NCBI RefSeq assembly: GCF_000182925.2
Contig: NC_026503.1
Span: forward strand, 558,001 to 622,000
DNA: 64,000 bases
Reading direction: 5' to 3'
Source of the DNA: Neurospora crassa OR74A
Taxonomy: Eukaryota; Ascomycota; Sordariomycetes; Sordariales; Sordariaceae
A program made the translations under genes and the position numbers. Below the pieces are notes generated by a model. That model saw only the letters and a program-made list of their open reading frames with translations. It was not told the origin of the DNA and searched no databases. Of this stretch, positions 54,938 to 64,000 are shown in pieces; within the stretch, counting starts at the first letter, position 1; every line of letters starts with the position of its first letter.

Positions 54938-57027
54938 ATGAGTAGCTCTAGGCTGCCCTCAACGGCCACCCAGAGGCAAAAGGTTGCCCAGTTTGTCGCA
55001 GTGACCAATGCGAGCAAGGAGAATGCGCAACGGGTGAGTTCAACCAAAGTCCAAGATCCCTTGCAAGGTCCAATGTCACAAGAAGGGATTAAAAGAGACC
55101 TCGGAGAGTGTCGTCCCGCTGGGACGCCATATGTCCATCAGTCCGACCGTGCGAGTGCGACTGCGAACAAGAGTGCAAGAAGCTAATATTTGGACTTGGA
55201 TTACAGTACCTCCGAAATGCAAACTACAGTGTCGAACTTGCTGCGAATATGTAGGTCCCTTCTTCCGTCCTCGTCTCCTCTTGCAACTACCGACTTTACC
55301 CCATGTGCATTCGCAATGTCGCACGGCGCACCGCATACCGTGTGTGTATCCCTTCGAAATTATTAGTTGGAATATGAGGGAGGTTTTGTTTTGGGGCCGG
55401 GTCGAAGCCGGCCACGACGGTCGTTCGGGTCGGAACTCCCTACAGCTCCCTACAGCTACAAGCTGTTTACGACCAATGAATACCACAAGGGATCAACGTC
55501 CCGACACAATGTCTTATTAAAAGGGTCATGTTGTGGTCTTTTTTTCGGGTCATCGTTTTTTGTTTTTGTCAACCGTCAGCATTGGTTTCCAGCCCCCGGG
55601 TTCTTATTTTCTGAATTTGTTGGAAAACATCAACAGAAGGGAGATGAGGGAGGCGCCGAGAATGCAACCACGCAACCAATACGCATTTCCATGCACACCG
55701 TGGTTCTCCAGTGGAGCCCCCAGCTCAACCTTAATGTCATTCCCAAACGAATGAATGCGACGCCCCTTTCCCATCAAAGGCATTTATCACCACTTTTGCA
55801 CCTCAAGATGCCACCACTTGGCTCTTCAGACACGAAAATCATGTTTTCGAAACTGTTTGGTTCTTGTTTCCGAAAGAGGAATGGACGCAAACCCGCAAAG
55901 TCGTCGGCTACTCCAAGCGAAGATGCGACTGAGACTGAGGGGAGCCACTCGCGATCACAATCTCACTCCCGATATCCCCAAACGGCGGACAACGTGCCTG
56001 GGTCTCTTCAGTTGCAGGATCTTCCGTCTACAAAAACTGTCCTACCGACTGGCAATGGGGAGTTGGGTCCACGCATAGATCCCAAGGGAATATCCACTTC
56101 ATCCTTGGAAAATGCGCCGGAATTAGAGTCCGTGATGGCTTAAGATGCCTTGCTTATTATTTTCAAAATTTATCAGGTTGGAAACGGAAGACTAACCTTA
56201 CTTCGACCACAGGTATATGAATGATCGGGAAAGGAAGCGTGGCCCAGATGATGCGTTGAATCAGTTGTTCGACCGTCTGGTCGGCGGTATGTCTCTTTGC
56301 CCCTGCCTCTCATTCCCCTCGAACTAACATCGATACAGACGAGGACCGAGCAGCAGCAGGAGCCGGAAAACCCGTCGAGGCCATCGGCGCCGAAGCCGCC
56401 CAAGCCTACATCTCCTCCATGGGCGCCAATATCGAAAACGTTGAAGCTTTTGTGGTCCTTGAGATCGTCCGCGCCGACTCCATCGGCCAAATCACTCGCC
56501 AGGGTTTCGTCGAGGGGTGGTCCTCCATCTACCTCGACCACCGCATTCCCGCAGACCCGGCCCACCACAGAAACTACGTCCGGATGTGCATCCAAAACCT
56601 GCCTCAAAATCCGGCCTACTTCAAAAAAGTCTACCAGTTCGCTTTTGGCCTGGGTAAGGAACCTGCCCAAAAGGCACTGGAGAAGGACGTTGCCTTGGTA
56701 TTCTGGGATTTGTTTTTGGGCACCGAGTCTTCAGATACAGGACTAGGACCGAGGCCGTGGAAGAGCAAGAACGTGGATTGGCTGGGTGCGTGGAAGCGGT
56801 TTTTGGCGGAGAAGTGGACGAGGAGCGTCAACAAGGATATGTGGAACCAGACGCTGGCGTTTGCGGAGAAGACGATGGTGGATGAGACGCTCGGGTTCTG
56901 GAACGAAGACCAGGCGTGGCCGGGCGTGATTGACGATTTTGTGCTTTGGTGCAGGGAGCAGGGGATTGCCAAGGCGCCTGCACCGGGGGCAGCAGGAGGG
57001 GAGGGGATGGATGTTGAGGATTATTAG
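54938..57027 (+). CDS. dcn1: DCN1-like protein, cullin neddylation factor, four exons
   Basis: Exons 54938-55033, 55207-55250, 56213-56286 and 56339-57027 join in frame to 300 residues. The N-terminal UBA-like region is QRQKVAQFVAVTNASKENAQRYLRNANYSVELAANMYMNDRER, followed by GPDDALNQLFDRLVGDED. The PONY (DUF298) domain includes AYISSMGANIENVEAFVVLEIVRAD, GFVEGWSSIYLDH, YFKKVYQFAFGLGKEPAQKALEKDVALVFWDLFLG and, near the end, WNQTLAFAEKTM and WPGVIDDFVLW, the acidic/hydrophobic patch that binds cullins. The protein promotes transfer of NEDD8 from Ubc12 to cullins and so activates SCF-type ligases in nucleus and cytosol. The second intron is 962 nt, very long for a filamentous ascomycete, and carries an ORF on the same strand. 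The acidic end is GMDVEDY. Confidence 0.93.
55808..56143 (+). CDS. ORF nested in the long dcn1 intron
   Basis: 111 residues from MPPLGSSDTKIMFSKLFGSC to ELESVMA. The frame is open upstream to 55367. The segment FSKLFGSCFRKRNGRKPAKSS resembles a membrane-binding or palmitoylatable basic motif. The rest is Ser/Pro/Thr-rich and hydrophilic. It recalls no family. It could be a nested gene, an alternative dcn1 exon ending at 56143, or intron sequence that happens to be open. Confidence 0.3.
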   Translation: MPPLGSSDTKIMFSKLFGSCFRKRNGRKPAKSSATPSEDATETEGSHSRSQSHSRYPQTADNVPGSLQLQDLPSTKTVLPTGNGELGPRIDPKGISTSSLENAPELESVMA

Positions 57028-57970
57028 AAAGTTGGTCATGAGCATCCGGGGAAGGAGTGTAAAGGATGAAGTCAAGTGGGTGGATGTGGTTATACGGGGG
57101 GGAGCATATGAGGATGTTGGTGAGGACTCTTTCGCCTTGGCGCAGGGAGGATAAGAGGGGCAAAGAAGAGAAGCACTGATGGTCATGCTGTTGCCAGTTG
57201 ATGCTGGGAGGGCTTTCGGGGCTCTCATGGCGGTTATCATCTTGTTGAGGTTGCTGCCATGGTGGTCAAGCGGCGCATCGAAAGATCAGAGGTTGGTTCG
57301 CAAAGAGCAAAGAATACATTTACACAGCGCATTTCCAGATACACAATACCGATAAGAGCATGCATTTACAACATGAAGGCCATTCAAAGGTGTATGAAGC
57401 GGTTGGGAATGTTTTTAGAACAAGTCTGATTTCTCATTGCTTCTAGACCACATTATAACCCTTTAGGAACTTTTAAAACAGCTTTTCTGGAGGACCATTA
57501 CACCCAACAGATGTCTCTACAATCACCGAGGTGACAGCTGAAGAGTCGAGTAAACAACCTCTCTCCCACCCACCCTTGATGAAGTGTGTACACCCCTATC
57601 CGGAAGGCGGTCAACGCGGCAGAATCTCGACCTTCTTCCTGGACCCCACAAAAATTTCCAAGCAAGCGGCGGCACCCGGACGCCCACTCGCAACCAACCC
57701 GCTGCGGCACTGCGGCAATGCGGCACTGCTGACGGCAACACCCACCACACCCTACAGTACTTGCTGAGCCCGGTCACAACAGCAGCCACAGCGGTACCTA
57801 CTGTGGGGCTCCGAACTTCTTATCGACGTCCAAGGTTCACTAGGTAGTACTATACGCGCTTTCGGCCGGTCGCAATCGCATCGCATCGCATCGCGAAACT
57901 AAACTTCTTTTTGCGTTCGTTTCTTTCCCCGAACCGATTGCCCGCCGCCCAGCCCAAACTACCAGACAGG
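57028..57970. other. Intergenic region between dcn1 and the bS6m gene
   Basis: No supported gene. A CGCAT pentamer run (four units) lies at about 57872-57893 in the bS6m promoter area. Confidence 0.5.
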
Positions 57971-58722
57971 ATGTTGTATGAGACTATTGGTATTGTGAGT
58001 TACCCTAGGGTTGAACTACAGGAGCAGGTTAAGAGATTGGGGGTACAGAAAAGGAAAGGAAATGGAAAGGGAATGGGAGAGGAGAGAGATGGAAAGAGAC
58101 AGTCTTGCTAATGATTGCACTTGTGAACAGGTCCGCCCGGGCAACATCGCCGAGGTGAAGGAGTATGTTTTTTTCCCCTTCTCTTTGTTTCCACTCGATA
58201 GTCCGTCCGACTTGAAGAAAACTCCCTCCGTCTTTCCTTTCCCTTACGAACCCGACCCGACCCGAACCGACCGATCTTTCTCTTGTCTTCTCTTCTACCA
58301 CATCATCCACGACCCTACCTACCTATCACCCCGACTCCGACTCCGAACCCAACCCAACCATCCCATCCTCTACCAACCTTCCACACCTCGTCGTACTAAA
58401 CAAGAACCAATAAAAAAAAAACAGACTCGTCCTAACAGCCGGCAAACTCATCCTCAACCAAGGCGGCGTCATCCGCGACATCAAGAACTGGGGCACGTTC
58501 CTGCTGCCCCGTCCCATCTCCACCAACCAGCAGCGCCATAACCGGGGCCACTACTTTGTCATGCGGTACGACGCCAGCATCGCGACGCACGAAGAAGTCC
58601 GACGCACCATGAAGGCCGACCCGCGCGTGATCCGCACGGCGAACGTGAAGTTGGGCGATGGCAAGCTGGAGACGCTGTCGAGGTTTGGGGCGATTCCTTG
58701 GAGGAGTTTAGAGGAGGCGTAA
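57971..58722 (+). CDS. mrp17: Mitochondrial small-subunit ribosomal protein bS6m, three exons
   Basis: Exons 57971-57994, 58131-58162 and 58425-58722 join in frame to 117 residues. Two tiny first exons give MLYETIGIVRPGNIAEVKELVLTAGK.., the S6 N-terminal beta strand and first helix, which fixes the start. NQGGVIRDIKNWGTFLLPRPI and RHNRGHYFVMRYDASIATHEEVRRTMKADPRVIRTANVKLG follow the S6 fold, and the protein ends SRFGAIPWRSLEEA. It is a structural protein of the mitoribosome small subunit that pairs with bS18m at the platform. There is no cleavable presequence, as is usual for this protein. Introns are 136 and 262 nt; the second has an A-rich acceptor region. The gene looks intact. Confidence 0.93.
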
Positions 58723-59750
58723 ATCTGTATCTTCTGGACGGAGAGCAAAAGAGGGGGCGGGTGGGGGGGGAATGTGTACGATGGATGGACAGATGGATGG
58801 GAAATAATGAATCGAGTCGAATCGAATCGACATATATCCATCCCATCTCCTTACCGGCTTGTGTATACCAAAAGGGCCGTGATGAAGCAGACCGGACAAC
58901 ATATATGGACGGATGGATGGCAGGCATCTTTATACCTTCTTACCTCCGTCGACAGCAACAATAAAAACGACCGAAACACCCACCAATAACGATCTGGGCC
59001 TTCGATGAGCAATGGTACATCGTGAACGCACGACACCTGGATAGCAACATGGGATACATACATACAGACAGGCAGCATACGTATCCGAAATCTTCATTGC
59101 GAATGGGTTGCGGAACCATCCATACCCACTCAGGTTGAAGGAAGGAGGAACCTGACTCCTTTTCGACCCCGTTAATGGATCACCGTCGTCGATCAAGAAG
59201 TTCTGGCGTGAATTAGGGTGCACTCGAAACGGTCAGAGTATCATATCAGTCAAGCCAGCTAGAGAACAAACTCCCGGACCCGTCTTTGTTCATGTACGAT
59301 AACGCATGTGGAATGTGATCCGCTAAAGAATACGACGCCATATTCAGATTCCTTAAAGCAAGGTAGTTCATCGGTCCCGGCTCAACAAGGATGGCTTGGG
59401 ATTAAGAAACGTCAGACACGATCATATTAAAGTTACGGGTGATCTTTGAAAACTTGACGTGAGGGCTCTTCGCTCAAACTTCATCCTCGTTTCAGTTACC
59501 ACACTTGTATGCTACACTACCTCCCCTTATCAAATGTAGTTGATCGATCCTCTCGAGTTCCCAGTTAAACACTATGATATCAGTCTCGCCAACACACGGC
59601 AACACACGGCAACAGAGGCATGTTCATATCACCAAGTCAACACACATCCAGAACCGGGGCTCACTAAAGTGAGATTTAATGTAAACCATCTCTATCAATT
59701 ACCTTCCACTACTTTCACTCGGCTACCTAAATAATGAATCACTCCAGTCT

Positions 59751-59785
<35 letters not shown>

Positions 59786-60325
59786 AAAACGAAAATTTTT
59801 CAAATCCAGTCTTTCCACCCACCATACCAGCAACGCCCGGAACAAGCAAGCAGTAAACTGACCACCACCACCACCACCACCATCACCAACCCCCTTGACG
59901 CTGCGTTTGTATCCTACCACTTTATCCCGGCGTTTAGACACAAAAGACCCGGTAGTGAATGCAAGGAAGAAAAAAAAGGAAACACAAAAAAACGAACAAT
60001 AAGAAAAACATAAACTCCCAAACTCCATACCAACCAGCACAACCGCCTGCAGAAGAAAACCAGGAAAGTCAGGAAATGCAGTAAAACCACGATCGGCCGA
60101 TCTATGGATCGAGGCCACGCAAACCAAGAGTGCCGTGAAGCAAAACATCTGGAGCAGAAGAATGAGAAAAAACAAGAAAAGCATATCCCTCCGTGGAACC
60201 TTTTTGACGCGCTTCACAACTTCCCAACTGACAATTTCTCACCAATCGCCACCACCCACCGTGTTCCTCGCGCTCATGGGCAAGCAACCATGGGTAGTTC
60301 TTTTTCCCCGAAGGATCTCAAAACC
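58723..60325. other. Intergenic region, simple repeats
   Basis: Convergent 3' flanks of bS6m and the DUF3716-like gene. ATGGATGG runs lie near 58780-58800 and 58910-58920. A CT tract at 59752-59784 and a CAC tract at 59861-59882 are present. No gene seen. Confidence 0.55.
59752..59784. repeat. CT dinucleotide microsatellite
   Basis: About sixteen CT units without interruption. Confidence 0.92.
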
Positions 60326-63286
60326 CTATTCATCCTCATGCGGCAAAACAACCGAGTCCATATCATCCCAAGCTTGTTCCACGTACGCCCTATACAGACA
60401 GCAACACCTCAAACGTCAGTAACTCATCGCATCATAAATCAGAAATCAGAAATCAGAAAATACGTACGCAGTACTCCTCACCACCCGCTTCCCCTTCTTC
60501 ACCAAAAAGCTCAAAAACCTCCTCTTGGTTCTCTCCCGCTTAAACCAAGCCAACACATCCCCCCTCGACTCCTGCGCCTCCTGCGCCTCCTCCTCCTCCT
60601 CCTCATCCCCATGATGACGATGATGATGATGATGTGCAGCATCCTTCTTCACACTAATCAAAATCTTCAAACACCCACTCCCCTCAGGCGCATACACCAC
60701 CTCCTCGATTTCGTCCAACCTCAGATGGAAATCAATCGGCTCCTTGTAGACGCCCCACGTCACGCGACGGCCCTTGACATCTTTAAGGACTTGGTGCTCA
60801 AAGCAGTTTTCCTCTCCGCGACCCGTCAAGTCCTCGCCGGCGCCCAGCCAATGCCAGTATTGTGTAATACCGGTGTTGGTGGTCATTTCCCGGTGACGAA
60901 CTTGTAATAGCCGCCAGTCGACTTCTGTGATCTTGTCGCCCGAGTAGGAGTCGTCCGAGGTGTAGCCTTCGTAGTAGAGATCTTCGGGGGGAGCTTGGAT
61001 TTTGAGGGTCACGGAGGGGGAGGGCTGGTGGTGTTTGGCTGCGGGAGGCTTAGAAATCGCATGGGTTGGATGACCCATTTCTTCTGAAGTAGAGGGTGAG
61101 GAATGGGAAGATGGGGCTCTTGTGTCGGCGGCTTGGTGGTGGTCTACGACACGAAGTTGCTCTTCTGACTGGTTGGCAGGGTCATCTGTCGAGTGAGCAG
61201 CAGCCGCCTTCCTCTTCGTCCCCTTGGCCGCCTTCTTGGGAGCTGGCCCATCCTCTCCCTTATCAGCCATCGTAGGCTTGTAGCCCCTCGGCCGACCAAT
61301 ATTGCCAAACCCGCTCTCGCTGCGAAGTAGCCGAAGTTTGGGGTCCGAGTAGAGGTTCTCCACCGCCTTTCCGAGGTTGAACTTATCGCCCAGCTCTTCG
61401 TGGATTTCGTGTAATCGGTGTCTAAGCCATTGTGAAGGTGAAACATCCAGCTGCTTGAACCTCTTGAGTTCCTCCAGCACCTGCACCATGCGGTACAAGT
61501 TATCATAACCTATGTAGGCTTTGTTGATGAGGTGCTTTGCCATGAGCTGATAAGGGTGGAACTCTCCCTTTGCCAGAAAGTCCAAAACCAATTTGCCCCT
61601 GTTTTGTTGACGACCAGCCAGATATTTTGTCGACGCCGCGCCGCCCTCGTTTTTCAACTTTTCGTACTTTTCCGACCACTTGGCGAGTTGGGCTTGGATC
61701 GGCTCCTCGAGCGCGACCCATTCGGGATCCCAATAAGGATGGTCGGGGCCGATCCTGACGAGGGGAACGCCGCGCATGCAAGGGGGGTCTGTAAAAACAG
61801 TCCCGTCGTCACGGAGGGCGAGGTTTGCCAGGTTGATGGGAGGAAGATCTTCTGCGTGATCGCTGTCGTTGGGCGCTGGACTGCCTTCCAGGGGCGTTGG
61901 GGCGATTGATTCGGGCTGCACACTGGACTTGCGCGTGCTCGGAAGGGACTTGCGCCCCGAGGGCAGTTTGGATCGTGCTGGCTGCTCATCTCCGTTGCTA
62001 ACCACCTTCGCGGTCTTCTGGCTCGCCGATGTGCCATTCACAGCTTTAAAGCCACTGGTAACAACGGGAGCTTCTTGAGCCACCTCTCCGTTCCCGGCCT
62101 TTGGGCTGGCTTCGGCCATCTCGTGGTCTGCATGCTTAGAAGCACCACTGCATCCCTGGCGATTCCACTCGCAGTTACCGCACCGGGGGAAGCCCTCGGC
62201 GTCCAGGATGATACACTGCGGGAAGACGCCTTGGCGAGTTGTGCATGACGCGCAAGGGGTTTCTTGAACATGGCCCGTAGCTTGAATCCAACAGCTCAAC
62301 CACTTGGCGCCCTTCTTGTCGCTCGGTTCGTAGATGGTTTCCAGCGTCTCGGCGGTGAAGTTCCGTCCCTGGCGAGTCTGTACGTGACGCTTAATCGGTT
62401 GCTGCTGGATATGCATAGTCAAGTGGTTTCTTAGGTTGATGGGCCGCACATGACCGACGCACGTACCCGCACCATTATAAACCTTGGGCAGTTTGTCCAT
62501 GTCCACGGCCTTTCCATCCAGTCCATTCTCAGTCCTCTCCTTCTGCTGCTGTTGTTCATTGCGTAGTTGTTGCTGAAGTTCTTGTGCCCTGTCGTGCTCC
62601 TCGCTTGGTGTCCTACCGCCTTCCCTAGGCCGACTAGGCAACGCGTGCCGTTGCCGTTGTTGTGCTTCCTCTCTCAGCGGCGTCTCCCGCTGCGACGACA
62701 ATCCCGAAGTCGAGCCACTCCCATTGCAAAGTTCACCACCGGCCACAGCAGCCACGCCCTGGGCCTTCTTCGCTAACATGGCCAAACCTGCCGGGTCTTG
62801 TCCTTTCTCACCCGATGCAGCCTTCCTCCTGTTCTCCTCAAACCAACTCCTCTTCAACTCATCGTCCCTCTCCCTCTCCTCTCGAATCGTCTCACACCTC
62901 CTCTTCTGATCCTTCTCCTTGGTCTTCCTCTGCGCCTCGATCTCCGTCCATTGCTGGTCAATAGCTTTGAGTTGCTCCAGCAGCTTGACCCGCTCTTGAC
63001 CGAGCTTTAGCTGGCGATCAGCTAGTTCACGTTCCTCTCGGGCAAAGGCCTCGCGCAGCTCGGCGTCTTCGCGTTCGCGGTTGGCGGCAGTGGAGGCCCA
63101 GTACTTGGCCATGATCTGGTCCCAGGTTGTGGCGTCGAGGTTCATCTGGGTTTCTTCTTCTTCTTGTTGTGGGCCATCGGCACCATTGGTGACAATACGT
63201 GTGGAGCTGTTGGCGCCGGTTCCATTGATGTTGGGGTTGCTGGATGCCATGGTGCCGGCTCTAGCGGGAAGGGCTAACGGTGGCAT
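60326..63286 (-). CDS. Large DUF3716-like fungal protein with coiled coil, two exons
   Basis: Exons 60468-63286 and 60326-60389 join in frame to 960 residues (donor GTACGT, acceptor TATAG). Met13 (MASSNPN, ACCATGG context) is an equally good start. Residues about 65-155 are a strong Glu/Arg/Lys coiled coil. A Gln-rich stretch (235-250) follows. Residues about 328-380 hold six cysteines, CxxC..C..CxxC..C (345, 348, 358, 369, 372, 379) with FPRCGNCEWNRQGCS, the pattern of the fungal DUF3716 domain, likely zinc-binding. A Ser/Lys-rich disordered region and a conserved-looking block (VFTDPPCMRGVPLVRIG, YWDPEWVALEEPI, LVLDFLAKGEF) come next. The end has His and Glu runs, and the last exon adds the acidic tail AYVEQAWDDMDSVVLPHEDE. 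A nuclear regulatory role is a guess; no known enzyme motif is present. Confidence 0.85.
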
Positions 63287-64000
63287 GTCGCTTCCCTTTC
63301 CACTTGCGGGTTTGGTATACAGTCAATATATGTAATGGGGTGGTGAGGTCCGATCTAGTATTATGTCTTGCTAAGAAGAATGCGCCGGGTGTCCTACTTG
63401 GCCGGTGTCTTGCGGTCGAAGCTGGAGAGGACTAAGAATATTGAGTTAATAAAAATGCACATGAGGCCTGCACAGTAAGATTGGGTGAGTGAGAGTGGAG
63501 GCAAGGTTAGGGGAGAAAGATCAGGTAGGGCCAGACTCGGATGAAGTGGTTTTGTTACCTATACGGTGCTGCATGTGATGGCACGGCAGTGAGATCGCAA
63601 TATTGCGTGGTATACTAATCTAATATTCGCCCTCATGCACTTTCTGCGCCAGTTAGAATTGCGATTGAATGCACAGGGGCAAAATCCTACTTCGGATATG
63701 GCACACTGAATAAGAATAACAAAAAAAAGCCGGAGAAGCAGGAAAAAGAAAGAAAGGAGAAAGAGGAAGAAGGTGCGTGCGAGTGGTGCGGGCGATTACG
63801 TCCCGGATGGGGCTTTATTACTCCAGGGGGGGAAACGGTGAGATCAGACGGCGGCGGCAGTATAGATAATGTAAGTAGATAGATAGGAACCTACTATGAA
63901 TGCCCTGTGCACAAAGCCGAAGTGACAGGAGATTGGGTACGAGGCGAGTAAAACCCAAATGGTAAGTGATGGATGAGGGATGTTGCGGTGATACCTACTT
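63287..64000. other. Right-edge non-coding DNA
   Basis: Upstream region of the DUF3716-like gene. A purine-rich tract lies at about 63718-63773. No gene seen before the window ends. Confidence 0.5.

Overview
The window reads as nuclear DNA of a filamentous ascomycete, most likely a Sordariomycete and probably Sordariales (Neurospora/Sordaria/Podospora relatives). The grounds are short GT..AG introns with CTAAC/CTGAC-type branch sites, conserved fungal genes (mvp1, dcn1, mitochondrial ribosomal proteins uL15m and bS6m), long intergenic stretches full of TAGG/CCTA and AGGTACCT motifs, and a 4.1 kb DNA transposon whose interior is TpA-rich in the way repeat-induced point mutation (RIP) leaves it. 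The species call is inference.

Layout. 1-4.5 kb: microsatellites and a long polypurine stretch, then an intact mannosyl-3-phosphoglycerate synthase gene (minus strand). 4.5-17.8 kb: gene-empty DNA holding the RIP-damaged transposon (6039-10142, 49-bp terminal inverted repeats, TTA target duplication) and a zone very rich in GGTACC palindromes. 17.8-27.4 kb: a 66-residue cysteine-rich protein, a DUF8021-like secreted-protein gene broken by two in-frame TAG codons, a Gtt1-type glutathione transferase and an intact secreted cysteine-rich protein. 27.8-34.4 kb: three minus-strand enzyme genes in a row (phenol-hydroxylase-type monooxygenase, alpha/beta hydrolase, membrane-anchored flavin monooxygenase), a possible oxidative or detoxification group.

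37.9-45.7 kb looks like an accessory island. It holds a J-domain protein beside a coiled-coil paralogue that has lost the J-domain core, a lineage-specific fungal protein with YMITGxxxARG and FVWAVRL motifs, a DUF7580-like protein with a duplicated 20-residue C-terminal motif, and a 254-bp MITE-like element. 47.8-63.3 kb returns to conserved genes: uL15m, mvp1 (SNX8 type), dcn1, bS6m and a large DUF3716-like protein. An interstitial telomere-repeat tract with an adjoining hairpin lies between uL15m and mvp1. mvp1 and dcn1 carry unusually long introns (528 and 962 nt), and the dcn1 intron contains a same-strand ORF.

Exon boundaries were set by hand from splice motifs, frame continuity and resemblance to families recalled from memory. 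No database search was run. No tRNA, rRNA or CRISPR array was found.
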